Assembly (NCBI GenBank): GCA_041178225.1 | Contig: JBEGVV010000024.1 | Location: 35,958 to 99,957, forward strand | Direction: 5' to 3' | Source: CAIOSQ01 sp041178225 | Lineage (GTDB): Bacteria; Pseudomonadota; Alphaproteobacteria; CACIAM-22H2 | DNA length: 64,000 nucleotides | Shown: positions 1 to 8,595 of the stretch, one piece after another | How the letters are laid out: every line of letters starts with the position of its first letter | Numbering within the stretch: the stretch's first letter is position 1 | Notes under the pieces: model-generated | Told to the model about the DNA's origin: nothing | Databases searched by the model: none | What the model saw: the letters and a program-made list of their open reading frames with translations, nothing else | Program-made: the position numbers and the translations under genes

Positions 1-512
1 ACGTCGTCGGCCTTGAGCGAATCGCCCCAGAGCCAGGTCTTCGCCTTGTCGGCGCGCGACAGCACGGCCGTGCGCGTCAGCTCGGCGCCGGTCCCCGCGG
101 TGGTCGGGACGCAGATCGCGCCGAGGCGGCGCGCGGGAAGGTCGCGCGCGCAGAGCGCATAGGCCTCCGCCGGCTCCGCCGCCCCCGCGATTGCGGCTAC
201 CGCCTTGCCGAGGTCGAGGGCCGACCCGCCGCCGATCGCGACGACCGCCACCGCGCCCGTCGAGCGTGCGACCGCCGCGGCCGCGTCGGCGGCGGCCAGC
301 GAGGGATCGGAGGAGAAGGCATCGAAGGACGCGCAGGGCACGCCGGCGGCGGCGATCGATGCGCGGGCCTCGCCGGCGATGCCCGTCGCCGCGAGGCCGG
401 GATCGACCACCAGCAGCGCCGGCCCGCCGAAGCGCGCGGCAAGCTCGCCGATGCGCGCGCGCGATCCGGCGCCGCCGGCGATACGGGGCACGCGCGCGAG
501 TTCGTAGGCCAT
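1..512 (-). CDS. Iron-containing alcohol dehydrogenase, 5' part (gene runs off the window)
   Basis: The first 170 codons are present; the C-terminal, metal-binding half lies outside the window. The protein shows the NAD-binding GGGSALDLGK motif at residues 94-103 and the family signature PTTAGTGAE at 136-144, both typical of group III Fe-ADHs and maleylacetate-reductase relatives. These enzymes reduce or oxidise small aldehydes and alcohols, or maleylacetate, with NAD(P)H in the cytoplasm. The ATG is chosen because a GGGAGGG ribosome-binding site lies just upstream and the protein starts at the usual place for the family. The substrate cannot be fixed because the metal-ligand histidines are missing here. 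The gene is divergent from the DUF1289 gene. Confidence 0.9.
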   Translation of the reverse strand, partial: MAYELARVPRIAGGAGSRARIGELAARFGGPALLVVDPGLAATGIAGEARASIAAAGVPCASFDAFSSDPSLAAADAAAAVARSTGAVAVVAIGGGSALDLGKAVAAIAGAAEPAEAYALCARDLPARRLGAICVPTTAGTGAELTRTAVLSRADKAKTWLWGDSLKADD

Positions 513-533
513 GGGCCATCCCTCCCGCGTCCG

Positions 534-563
534 GCTATAGAGCGCGCCGCCGCATCCGGTCGA
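534..563 (-). promoter_or_regulatory. Candidate promoter of the Fe-ADH gene
   Basis: Read on the minus strand, TCGACC (558-563) and TATAGC (534-539) are separated by 18 bp and lie 22 bp upstream of the ATG. Each hexamer matches four of six positions of the sigma-70 consensus. Seen by eye only; no start site is known. Confidence 0.4.
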
Positions 564-602
564 GCGCTTTTCGCGGCGGCGGAATCCGGCTAAGGCGGCG
601 CG

Positions 603-818
603 ATGGAACGCCCGCAAAGCCCCTGCATCCGCGTCTGCGTGCTCGACCCCGTGACCGACCAATGCATCGGCTGCGGGCGGCGGCGCATGGAGATCGCGGC
701 ATGGTCGCGCATGGACGACGCGCAACGCGGCGACGTGCTCGCGGAATTGCCGGACCGGTTGCGCGCCATGACGCGGCGCGACGTGCGCGGGCGGCGCGCG
801 GTGCCCCGCGCCCCCTAG
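603..818 (+). CDS. DUF1289 family small Cys-rich protein
   Basis: This 71-residue protein has four cysteines arranged C8-x3-C12-x8-C21-x2-C24, followed by an EIAAW and an SRM-type helix. This is the signature of DUF1289, a family of 50-90 aa proteins common in Proteobacteria and probably metal binding. The family has no experimentally established role that I can name. It is a single gene, divergent from the alcohol dehydrogenase and upstream of the methylated-amine operon, separated from the latter by 95 bp carrying its own candidate promoter. Confidence 0.85.
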   Translation: MERPQSPCIRVCVLDPVTDQCIGCGRRRMEIAAWSRMDDAQRGDVLAELPDRLRAMTRRDVRGRRAVPRAP

Positions 819-853
819 CCCCGCCACGGCCCCCGCGCGGCGTCGACCACGCC

Positions 854-883
854 TTCCGCCGGCGCGCGTTTTCCCTCTAACCT
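854..883 (+). promoter_or_regulatory. Candidate promoter of the 914-8592 operon
   Basis: TTCCGC (854-859) and TAACCT (878-883) are separated by 18 bp, about 30 bp upstream of the ATG. The TA-x-C-T type of -10 recurs upstream of several other first genes in this window, which adds weight. Confidence 0.4.
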
Positions 884-913
884 CCCCCCGTCGGCATCCC
901 CGGGGGAGCATCC

Positions 914-3322
914 ATGAAGTCCCATGCAAAGGCCGTCGTCATCGGTGGCGGCGTCGTCGGCGCGAGCGTCCTCTACCACCTGACCAAGGTGGGCTGGCGC
1001 GACGTCGTCCTGGTCGAGCGCTCGGAACTGACCTCTGGCTCGACCTGGCATGCCGCGGGAGGCATGCACACGATCAACGGCGACCCGAACGTCGCCAAGC
1101 TGCAGCAGTACACGATCAACCTCTACAAGGAGATCGAGGAGATCTCCGGCGTGTCCTGCGGCGTGCACATCACCGGCGGGCTCATGCTCGCCGGCACCAG
1201 GACGCGCTACGACTGGCTGAAGATGGTCCATGCGCGCGGCCGCTACCTCGGCATGGACCTCGAGTTCGTCGACCTCGCCGAGGCCAAGCGCCTCTTCCCG
1301 CTCATGGAGACCAAGTACTTCGTGGGCGCGCTCTACGACCCGATCGAGGGCCATGTCGACCCGTGGGGCGTCACCAACGCCTACGCCAAGGCCGCGACGA
1401 TCCAGGGCGCGACGGTCGAGAAGCACAACCGCGTCGTCGAGCTGCTGCACCGGCCGGACGGCTCGTGGGACGTCGTGACCGAGAAGGGCACGATCCACGC
1501 CGAGCACGTCGTCAACGCGGGCGGCCTGTGGGCGCGCGAGGTCGGGCGCATGGTCGGCCTCGAGCTGCCCATCCTCGCGATGGAGCACCAGTACATCATC
1601 TCCGAGGAGATCCCCGAGGTCGCCGCCTCGGAGAAGGAGATGCTCCACATCGTCGATTCCGACGGCGAGATCTACATGCGCCAGGAAGGCAAGGGCATGC
1701 TCATGGGCACCTATGAGCGCGCCGGCGTGCCATGGTCCGAGCGCGACACGCCCTGGAGCTTCGGCCACGAGCTGCTCAACAACGACATCGACCGCATCGC
1801 CCCGTCGCTCGAGGTCGGCTTCCGCCACTATCCCGCGATCGAGAAGGCGGGCATCAAGAAGATCATCAACGGCCCCTTCACCTTCGCGCCGGACGGCAAC
1901 CCGGTCATCGGCCCGGTCCGCGGCCTGAGGAACTACTGGGTCGCCTGCGGCGTGATGGCGGGGTTCAGCCAGGGCGGCGGCGTCGGGCTGTCGCTCGCGA
2001 ACTGGATGGCGCACGGCGATCCCGGCGCCGACATCTGGGGCATGGACGTCGCGCGCTTCGGCGACTGGGCGACGATGGCCTACACCAACGCGAAGGTGCG
2101 CGAGAACTACTCGCGGCGCTTCCGCATCCGCTTCCCCAACGAGGAACTGGCCGCGGCGCGCCCGCTCAAGACCACGCCCGTCTACGACCGCCTCAAGGCG
2201 GCCAACGCCGTCTTCGGCGACTACTGGGGCATGGAGCACGCGCTGTGGTTCGCGCCGCCGGGGACCGAGCCCGTCGAGGAGATCACCTTCCGGCGCTCGA
2301 ACGCGCACCCGCATGTCGCGGCCGAGGTTAAGGCCGTGCGCGAGGGCGTCGGCCTCGTCGAGATCTCCAGCTACGGGAAGTTCGAGGTCGAGGGCCCCGG
2401 GGCGGAGGCGTGGCTGTCGCGCATGATGGCCAACCGCATGCCGGAGGCCGGGCGCATCGTGCTCACGCCGATGCTCAACGACCGCGGCAGGCTGATCGGC
2501 GACTTCACCATCGCGCGGATCGCCGCCGACCGCTTCTTCCTCGTCGGCACGATGGCGGCGGAGCGCTTCTACCAGCGCTGGTTCGAGCGCCACATGCCGG
2601 CGACCGGCGTGGTCGCGCGTGCCTGCGCCAACGAATGGGTCGGGCTGTCGATCGCCGGCCCGCGCTCGCGCGCGCTGCTGCAGAAGCTCGTGCGCGACGA
2701 CCTCTCGGCCTTCCCGTTCCTGTCCTTCCGCCGGATGGACATCGGCATGGCCCCGGCGATGGTCGGCCGCGTCTCCTTCACCGGCGACCTCGGCTACGAG
2801 ATCTGGGTGAAGCCGGAGTACCAGCGCTACCTGCACGAACTGCTCCTCGATGCCGGGCGCGACGACGGCATCCGCCATTTCGGCGCGCGTGCCCTGCACT
2901 CCATGCGCCTCGAGAAGAGCTTCGGGACATGGGCGCGCGAGTACCGCCCGCTCTACGGGCCGGTCGAGGCCGGGCTCGGCCGCTTCGTGGCCTGGGACAA
3001 GCCGGACTTCGTCGGGCGCGCCGCGGCGCTGGAGGATCGGGCCAGCGGCGGCAAGCTGCGGCTCTGCGCCTTCCGGGTCGAGGCCGGCGACGCCGACGCC
3101 ATCGGCGACGAGCCGATCTGGCATCGCGGCAAGCCGCTGGGCTGGGTGACGTCGGGCGGCTATGGCCACTCCGTGGGCGCGTCGCTCGCGCTCGGCTACG
3201 TGCCGCGGGACATCGCCTCGGAGGTCGACGGCTTCGAGGTCGAGATCATCGGCGAGCGCCGGCGCGCCACGCGCCTGCCCGAGCCCGCCTTCGACCCGAA
3301 GGGCACGAGGATGCGCGCATGA
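914..3322 (+). CDS. Dimethylglycine/sarcosine dehydrogenase-like FAD oxidoreductase fused to a folate (GcvT) domain
   Basis: This 802-residue fusion has the size of dimethylglycine dehydrogenase. The N-terminal DAO half carries the FAD-binding GGGVVG (11-16) and the SGSTWHAAG segment in which His46 is the usual site of covalent flavin attachment. After the FAO middle region, the C-terminal ~370 residues match the GcvT/aminomethyltransferase domain that hands the released one-carbon unit to tetrahydrofolate. Expected reaction: oxidative N-demethylation of a tertiary or secondary N-methyl amine. A GGGGGAG ribosome-binding site precedes the ATG. The stop overlaps the next start (ATGA), so it is translationally coupled to an MttB-like methyltransferase. 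The exact amine is unknown. Confidence 0.88.
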   Translation: MKSHAKAVVIGGGVVGASVLYHLTKVGWRDVVLVERSELTSGSTWHAAGGMHTINGDPNVAKLQQYTINLYKEIEEISGVSCGVHITGGLMLAGTRTRYDWLKMVHARGRYLGMDLEFVDLAEAKRLFPLMETKYFVGALYDPIEGHVDPWGVTNAYAKAATIQGATVEKHNRVVELLHRPDGSWDVVTEKGTIHAEHVVNAGGLWAREVGRMVGLELPILAMEHQYIISEEIPEVAASEKEMLHIVDSDGEIYMRQEGKGMLMGTYERAGVPWSERDTPWSFGHELLNNDIDRIAPSLEVGFRHYPAIEKAGIKKIINGPFTFAPDGNPVIGPVRGLRNYWVACGVMAGFSQGGGVGLSLANWMAHGDPGADIWGMDVARFGDWATMAYTNAKVRENYSRRFRIRFPNEELAAARPLKTTPVYDRLKAANAVFGDYWGMEHALWFAPPGTEPVEEITFRRSNAHPHVAAEVKAVREGVGLVEISSYGKFEVEGPGAEAWLSRMMANRMPEAGRIVLTPMLNDRGRLIGDFTIARIAADRFFLVGTMAAERFYQRWFERHMPATGVVARACANEWVGLSIAGPRSRALLQKLVRDDLSAFPFLSFRRMDIGMAPAMVGRVSFTGDLGYEIWVKPEYQRYLHELLLDAGRDDGIRHFGARALHSMRLEKSFGTWAREYRPLYGPVEAGLGRFVAWDKPDFVGRAAALEDRASGGKLRLCAFRVEAGDADAIGDEPIWHRGKPLGWVTSGGYGHSVGASLALGYVPRDIASEVDGFEVEIIGERRRATRLPEPAFDPKGTRMRA

Positions 3323-4854
3323 CCGAAAGGCGCGGGCGGCGCGAGAGGCAGGCGGCAGCCGGGCGCGACGCCGCGGCCGCGCAGCCCGCCGCGCAGCCGC
3401 GCCTGCCCTTCGCGCCGGTTCCGGCGGTCTCGGCGGACGAGCTGGAGGCCATCCACCTCGCCTCGCTCGGCATCCTCGAGGAGATCGGGATGGACATCCT
3501 CGACGAGGAGGCGCGCGGGATACTGCGCGCCGCCGGGGCGAGGACCGAGGCAGGGTCGCCGCGCGTGCGCATCGACCGCGGCGTGGTCGAGGCGGCGCTC
3601 GGCAAGGCGCCCCGCTCCTTCCGCCTGCACGCGCGCAACCCGGCCCGCGGGGTCGAGATCGGCGGCGACGCCGTGGCCTTCGGCTCGGTGGCGAGCGCGC
3701 CCAACGTCGCCGACCGCGCGCGCGGCCGCCGGCCGGGGAACCGCGCCGACTTCGACGACCTGCTGCGGCTGGTACAGGTCCTGCCCGCCGTCCATGTCGT
3801 CGCGGGATACCCGGTGGAACCGGCCGACATCCACGCCTCGATCCGCCACCTCGACGCGCTGCTCGACATGCTGACGCTGACGGACAAGCCCATCCACGCC
3901 TACAGCCTGGGCAGGCAGCGCATCCTCGACGGCATCGAGATGGCGCGCATCGCGCGGGGCATCGACCGCGCCACGCTCGAGCGCGAGCCCTCCCTGTTCA
4001 CGATCATCAACACCTCCTCGCCGCTGCGCCTCGACGAGCCGATGTGCATCGGCGTCATCGAGATGGCGCGCGCCAACCAGGCCGTCTGCGTCACTCCCTT
4101 CACCCTGGCAGGCGCGATGGCGCCGGTGACGATCGCGGGCGCCGTGACGCAGCAGAACGCGGAGGCGCTGGCCGGGCTCGTCCTCGCGCAGGCCGCGCGC
4201 GAAGGCTCGCCCTTCGTCTATGGCGGCTTCACCTCGAACGTCGACATGAAGTCCGGCGCGCCGGCCTTCGGCACGCCGGAATACATGAAGGCGGCGCTGC
4301 TCGGCGGACAGCTCGCGCGCCGCTACGGCCTGCCCTACCGGTCCTCCAACGCCTGCGCCGCGAACACGCTCGACGCGCAGGCCGCCTACGAGAGCGTGTT
4401 CTCGCTCTGGGGCGCGATCATGGGCGGCGCCAACCTGCTGATGCATGGCGCGGGATGGATGGAGGGCGGGCTGCAGGCCTCGTTCGAGAAGATGGTCCTC
4501 GACGCGGACCTGCTCGGCATGGTGGCTGAGTTCCTCCGCCCGCTCGGCACCTCTCCAAGCGACCTCGCGGTCGACGCGATGCGCGAGGTCGGGCCCGGTG
4601 GCCATTTCTTCGGCTGCGCCCATACGCAGGCGCGCTATCGCACGGCGTTCTTCGCCCCGATGGTCTCCGACTGGCGCAACCACGAGGCCTGGCGCGAGGC
4701 CGGCTCCCCCGACGCCCACGACGCGACCGGTCGCCTCTGGCGCGAGAAGCTCGCCGCCTATGCCGAGCCGCCGATGGATCCCGCGACCCGCGAGGAGCTC
4801 GAGGCCTTCGTCGCCCGCCGCAAGGCCGAGGGCGGCGTGAAGACGGATTTCTGA
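3319..4854 (+). CDS. MttB-family (pyrrolysine-free) methylamine methyltransferase-like protein, copy 1
   Basis: This 511-residue protein belongs to the trimethylamine methyltransferase (MttB) superfamily. The conserved core is clear, for example the segment around GTPEYMKAALLGGQLARRYG and the GPGGHFFG motif near the C-terminus. No in-frame amber codon is present, so it is one of the many non-pyrrolysine MttB relatives, some of which demethylate quaternary amines such as glycine betaine or carnitine. Family members normally transfer the methyl group to a corrinoid protein, but none is encoded in this window. The first ~35 residues are a low-complexity Ala/Arg-rich extension. It is coupled by ATGA to the dehydrogenase-like gene upstream and lies 3 bp from the oxygenase gene. 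Confidence 0.85.
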   Translation: MTERRGRRERQAAAGRDAAAAQPAAQPRLPFAPVPAVSADELEAIHLASLGILEEIGMDILDEEARGILRAAGARTEAGSPRVRIDRGVVEAALGKAPRSFRLHARNPARGVEIGGDAVAFGSVASAPNVADRARGRRPGNRADFDDLLRLVQVLPAVHVVAGYPVEPADIHASIRHLDALLDMLTLTDKPIHAYSLGRQRILDGIEMARIARGIDRATLEREPSLFTIINTSSPLRLDEPMCIGVIEMARANQAVCVTPFTLAGAMAPVTIAGAVTQQNAEALAGLVLAQAAREGSPFVYGGFTSNVDMKSGAPAFGTPEYMKAALLGGQLARRYGLPYRSSNACAANTLDAQAAYESVFSLWGAIMGGANLLMHGAGWMEGGLQASFEKMVLDADLLGMVAEFLRPLGTSPSDLAVDAMREVGPGGHFFGCAHTQARYRTAFFAPMVSDWRNHEAWREAGSPDAHDATGRLWREKLAAYAEPPMDPATREELEAFVARRKAEGGVKTDF

Positions 4855-4857
4855 GCG

Positions 4858-5868
4858 ATGGTGCCGCGCATCGACGTCGCGCCGCTCCTCGGCCCGGCCA
4901 GCGCCGCGCGCGATGCCGTCGACGGCGCGGTGCTCGCCGCGGCCGCGGGCACGGGCTTCATGGTGGTGCGAGGCCTGCCGGCCGGTCCTCCCCTGGACGC
5001 CGCGACGCGCGCGCGGCTGCTCTCCATCCTCTCCCTGCCTGGCGAGGCCACCCGGCCGCTCTGGCGGCGCAAGTTCGAGCCGGCGAACCCGAACGTGTAC
5101 CGGGGCTGGTTCCCGCTGCAGCATGGCGAGCGCACGCACAAGGAGGGGATCGACATCGGCCCCGACATCGCGCGACCCGGCGCCGTCGCCTCCGGCGACC
5201 CGCTGCGCGAGGCGACGCCGCTGCCGCGCGAGGACGCCCTGCCCGGCTGGCGCGCGGCCGCCTGCGCCTACTACCTCGCGATGGAGGAAGCCGGGCGCGC
5301 GCTGATGCGCTCGATCGCGCGCGGCCTCGGCCTCCAGGAGGGCCATTTCGATCCGTCCTTCGCCGACGGCATCTCGACGCTGCGCCTCATCCACTATCCC
5401 GCGCGCGCGCCAGCGAGCCTCGCGGGGATCGCCGGCATCGAGGCCGAGGGCGACGCACGCGCCCGCCACCTCGTCGGCGCGCCGCATGTCGATTCCGGCT
5501 TCGTGACGCTGCTCGCGCAGGACGGCGTGGACGGGCTCCAGGCACGCGCGCGCGACGGGGCCTGGATCGACGTTCCGCCCGAGGAAGGCGGCTTCGCCGT
5601 CAATTTCGGTGGCGTGCTCGAGCGCTGGACCGGCGGCCGCATCCGCGCGACGGAGCATCGCGTGGTCGGCGACGGCCGCGCCCGCATGTCCATCCCCTTC
5701 TTCCTCGAGCCCGCGGCGGAGGCGACGATCGCGCCCCTTCCCCTCGCGGGCTTCCCGTCCTTCGAGCCCTTCGCCTATGGCGACCACCTGTGGTCGGCGA
5801 TGACGCGGTTCGTCGAGTTCCGCGGCCTCGAGGCCGCCCGCCTTCCCAGAGGAGTGAAAGCCGCATGA
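4858..5868 (+). CDS. Isopenicillin-N-synthase-like Fe(II)/2-oxoglutarate oxygenase
   Basis: This 336-residue protein has the 2-His-1-carboxylate iron site: His210-x-Asp212 within APHVDSGFVTLL, and His267 in ATEHRVV. The co-substrate-binding Arg-x-Ser (Arg276, Ser278) follows 9-11 residues later. This is the layout of the isopenicillin N synthase/gibberellin oxidase family. Such enzymes hydroxylate or oxidatively cyclise small molecules. Its place between two MttB homologues, with a 3-bp gap upstream and an ATGA overlap downstream, suggests it oxidises the same amine or its product, possibly by hydroxylating an N-methyl or adjacent carbon. The substrate is inferred from context only. Confidence 0.87.
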   Translation: MVPRIDVAPLLGPASAARDAVDGAVLAAAAGTGFMVVRGLPAGPPLDAATRARLLSILSLPGEATRPLWRRKFEPANPNVYRGWFPLQHGERTHKEGIDIGPDIARPGAVASGDPLREATPLPREDALPGWRAAACAYYLAMEEAGRALMRSIARGLGLQEGHFDPSFADGISTLRLIHYPARAPASLAGIAGIEAEGDARARHLVGAPHVDSGFVTLLAQDGVDGLQARARDGAWIDVPPEEGGFAVNFGGVLERWTGGRIRATEHRVVGDGRARMSIPFFLEPAAEATIAPLPLAGFPSFEPFAYGDHLWSAMTRFVEFRGLEAARLPRGVKAA

Positions 5869-7424
5869 GCGACCAGACCGGGACCCAGGCACGCCGCGGC
5901 CGCGGCGGCGAGCGGCGGTCGCGAGACCGACGTGGTGGCGTGCTGTCGCGCCAGATGCCCTGGCGCGAGCTGACCAACCCGTACCGGCCGATGGAGATCC
6001 TCTCGGCCGACGAGCTGGAATCGATCCACCTCGCCTCGCTCGAGATCCTCGAGCGCATCGGCATCGTCGTGCAGTCGGAGCGCGCGCGGGTCCTGTGCCG
6101 CGCCGCCGGATGCGAGGTGATGCCGGACGGCGTGCGCGTGAGGTTCCCGCGCGAGGTGGTGATGGCGGCGATCGCGCACGCGCCCTCCCGCTTCCGCATG
6201 ACGGCCCGCGCGGGGCACCGCGACGTGACGATCGGCGGCAACTCGGTGGTGTTCACGCCCGTCTCGAGCGCGCCGAACTGCTCCGACATCGTCGGCGGCC
6301 GCCGCCCCGGCACCACCGCCGACTTCCGCGACCTCGTCAAGCTGGCGCAGGGCTTCAACGTCTTCCACATGCTGGCCGGATACCCGGTCGAGCCGATCGA
6401 CATCCCCGTCCCGGTCCGCCACATGCAGGCCGTCCGGATGATGATCGAGCTGTCCGACAAGATACCCCGCATCTACGCGCACAGCGTCGAGCGCGTGCGC
6501 GACGTGCTCGAGCTCGTCCGCATCTCGCATGGCGTTTCGCGGGAGGAATTCGCCTCCGCGCATCGCTGCATCACCGTCATCAACACCAACTCGCCGCTGC
6601 AGCTCGACACGCCCATGGTCGAGGGCATCGTCGAGATGGCGGAATGCAACCAGCCCGTCGTGGTTACCCCGTTCACGCTCGCCGGGGCGATGGCGCCGGT
6701 CACGCTCGCCGGCGCGATCGCGCAGCAGAACGCGGAGGCGCTCTCCGCGCTGGCCATCGCCCAGTTCGCGCGGCGCGGCGCCCCGGTCGTCTACGGCGCG
6801 TTCACCACGGCGGTGAACATGCGCACGGGCGCGCCGACCTTCGGCACCCCGGAATACGCCAAGGCGGCCCTGATCTCCGGCCAGCTCGCGCGGCGCTACC
6901 GCCTGCCCTACCGGTCCTCGGGCATCGCCACGGGCAACGCGCCCGACGCGCAGTCCGCGTGCGAGAGCATGATGTCCACCTGGTCCGCGGTGACGGGCGG
7001 GGTGAACATCCTGCACCATGCGGCGGGATGGCTGGAGGGAGGCCTGACGGCCTCCTTCGAGAAGCTCGTCATCGACGTGGACGCGCTGCAGATGTTCTCC
7101 AGCTTCCTGCAGCCCGAGCGCGTGGACGCCGAGACGCTGGCGCTCGACACGATCGAGGAGGTGGGCCCGGGCGGGCATTTCTTCGCCGCCGCGCACACGA
7201 TCGCGCGCTACGAGACGGCCTTCTTCGAGCCCCTGCTCTGGGACTGGCGCAACTACGAGACCTGGCGCCAGGACGGCGCGCTCGACGCGGCGCAGCGCGC
7301 GCACCGCGTGGCCCGCGAGGCCATCGACGCGCACGAGAGCCCGCCGCTCGACCAGGCGCGCGCCGAGGAGATGGACGCGTTCATCGCGCGGCGCACCGCC
7401 GAGGGCGGCGCGCCCGTCAACTGA
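5865..7424 (+). CDS. MttB-family (pyrrolysine-free) methylamine methyltransferase-like protein, copy 2
   Basis: This 519-residue paralogue of the gene at 3319-4854 shares most core motifs with it, including ESIHLASLEILERIGI, GTPEYAKAALISGQLARRYR and GPGGHFFA. It has its own Arg/Gly-rich N-terminal extension of about 30 residues. There is no in-frame stop where pyrrolysine would sit. The two copies differ throughout, so this looks like an old tandem duplication in which each copy may take a different substrate, or they act in successive demethylations. It is coupled by ATGA to the oxygenase and lies 13 bp before the acyl-CoA dehydrogenase gene. Confidence 0.85.
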   Translation: MSDQTGTQARRGRGGERRSRDRRGGVLSRQMPWRELTNPYRPMEILSADELESIHLASLEILERIGIVVQSERARVLCRAAGCEVMPDGVRVRFPREVVMAAIAHAPSRFRMTARAGHRDVTIGGNSVVFTPVSSAPNCSDIVGGRRPGTTADFRDLVKLAQGFNVFHMLAGYPVEPIDIPVPVRHMQAVRMMIELSDKIPRIYAHSVERVRDVLELVRISHGVSREEFASAHRCITVINTNSPLQLDTPMVEGIVEMAECNQPVVVTPFTLAGAMAPVTLAGAIAQQNAEALSALAIAQFARRGAPVVYGAFTTAVNMRTGAPTFGTPEYAKAALISGQLARRYRLPYRSSGIATGNAPDAQSACESMMSTWSAVTGGVNILHHAAGWLEGGLTASFEKLVIDVDALQMFSSFLQPERVDAETLALDTIEEVGPGGHFFAAAHTIARYETAFFEPLLWDWRNYETWRQDGALDAAQRAHRVAREAIDAHESPPLDQARAEEMDAFIARRTAEGGAPVN

Positions 7425-7437
7425 CCGGGGCAAGGCG

Positions 7438-8592
7438 ATGATCCGCGACCGCGAGGCGATCGACGCCTTCCTGGCGCAGGTCCGGCGCCTGGTGCGCGAG
7501 GTGATGGTGCCGCGCGAGGCCGAGGTCGTGGAGGCCGACGCCGTCCCCGCCGACATCGTCGCGCTGATGCGCGGGCTTGGCCTCTTCGGCATGTCGATCC
7601 CCGAGGCGCATGGCGGGCTCGGGATGACGATGGAGGAGGAGGCGCTGGTCGCGATGGAACTCGGCGGCGCGTCTCCCGCCTTCCGCTCGATGATCGGCAC
7701 GAACAACGGGATCGGCAGCCAGGGCATCGTCATGGACGGCACCGAGGCGCAGAAGGCGCGCTGGCTGCCGCGCCTGGCGAGCGGCGAGGTGGTCGGCTCC
7801 TTCGCGCTGACCGAGCCCGATGCGGGCTCCGACGCCGGCAGCCTGCGCACGACCGCGCGCCGCGACGGCGATGGCTGGGTGCTCGACGGCACCAAGCGCT
7901 ACATCACCAACGCCCCGCAGGCCGGCCTGTTCACGGTCTTCGCGCGCAGCGATCCCGGCCGCAAGGGCGCCTCGGGCGTCTCCGCCTTCCTGGTCGAGGC
8001 CGGGACGCCGGGCCTGAGGCTCGGCAGGCCCGACCGCAAGATGGGCCAGCGCGGCGCGCAGACCTGCGACGTCGTCCTCGACGGATGCCGCGTGCCGGGG
8101 GATGCGCTGCTCGGCGGACGCGAGTGCGAGGGCTTCCGCACCGCGATGAAGGTGCTCGACCGCGGGCGCCTGCACATCTCCGCGGTCTGCGTCGGCGTCG
8201 CGACCCGGCTGCTGGACGACGCGCTGCGCTTCGCGATGGAGCGCCGCCAGTTCGGGCAGCCGATCGCCGAGTTCCAGCTCGTGCAGGCGATGCTCGCGGA
8301 CAGCCGCGCCGAGGTGCTCGCCGGCCGCGCGATGGTGCTGGAGACCGCGCGGCGCAAGGACGAGGGCGCCGATGTCGGCATCGACGCCTCGTGCTGCAAG
8401 CTCTTCTGCTCCGAGATGGTCGGGCGCGTCGCGGACCGCGCCGTCCAGGTCCATGGCGGCGCGGGCTACATGCAGGACTACGCGGTCGAGCGCCTCTACC
8501 GCGACGTCCGCCTGTTCCGGATCTACGAGGGCACGAGCGAGATCCAGCGCCTGGTCATCGCGCGCGGCATGATCCGCGACGCGAAGGGCTGA
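7438..8592 (+). CDS. Acyl-CoA dehydrogenase
   Basis: This 384-residue protein has the normal length and three-part fold of the family: an N-terminal helical domain, a middle beta domain with FALTEPDAGSD, and a C-terminal domain with VHGGAGYMQDY and the catalytic-base region YEGTSEIQ. It introduces an alpha-beta double bond into an acyl-CoA and passes electrons to electron-transfer flavoprotein. It is the last gene of the 914-8592 operon, which suggests that the demethylated backbone enters as a CoA thioester. No CoA ligase lies in this operon; the nearest is the ADP-forming synthetase at 45285. The gene ends 3 bp before the stop of the convergent MFS gene. Confidence 0.92.
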   Translation: MIRDREAIDAFLAQVRRLVREVMVPREAEVVEADAVPADIVALMRGLGLFGMSIPEAHGGLGMTMEEEALVAMELGGASPAFRSMIGTNNGIGSQGIVMDGTEAQKARWLPRLASGEVVGSFALTEPDAGSDAGSLRTTARRDGDGWVLDGTKRYITNAPQAGLFTVFARSDPGRKGASGVSAFLVEAGTPGLRLGRPDRKMGQRGAQTCDVVLDGCRVPGDALLGGRECEGFRTAMKVLDRGRLHISAVCVGVATRLLDDALRFAMERRQFGQPIAEFQLVQAMLADSRAEVLAGRAMVLETARRKDEGADVGIDASCCKLFCSEMVGRVADRAVQVHGGAGYMQDYAVERLYRDVRLFRIYEGTSEIQRLVIARGMIRDAKG

Positions 8593-8595
8593 GCC

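Noticed and set aside
3196..5892. Open frame of 898 codons on the minus strand across the MttB-like and oxygenase genes
   Set aside because: It is antisense to well-conserved coding genes and its translation is a low-complexity Arg/Ala/Gly/Asp mix with no domain. Long antisense frames are expected at this GC content.
3319..7424. Pyrrolysine (in-frame amber) in the two MttB homologues
   Set aside because: Both frames are complete without any internal stop codon, so they are pyrrolysine-free members.
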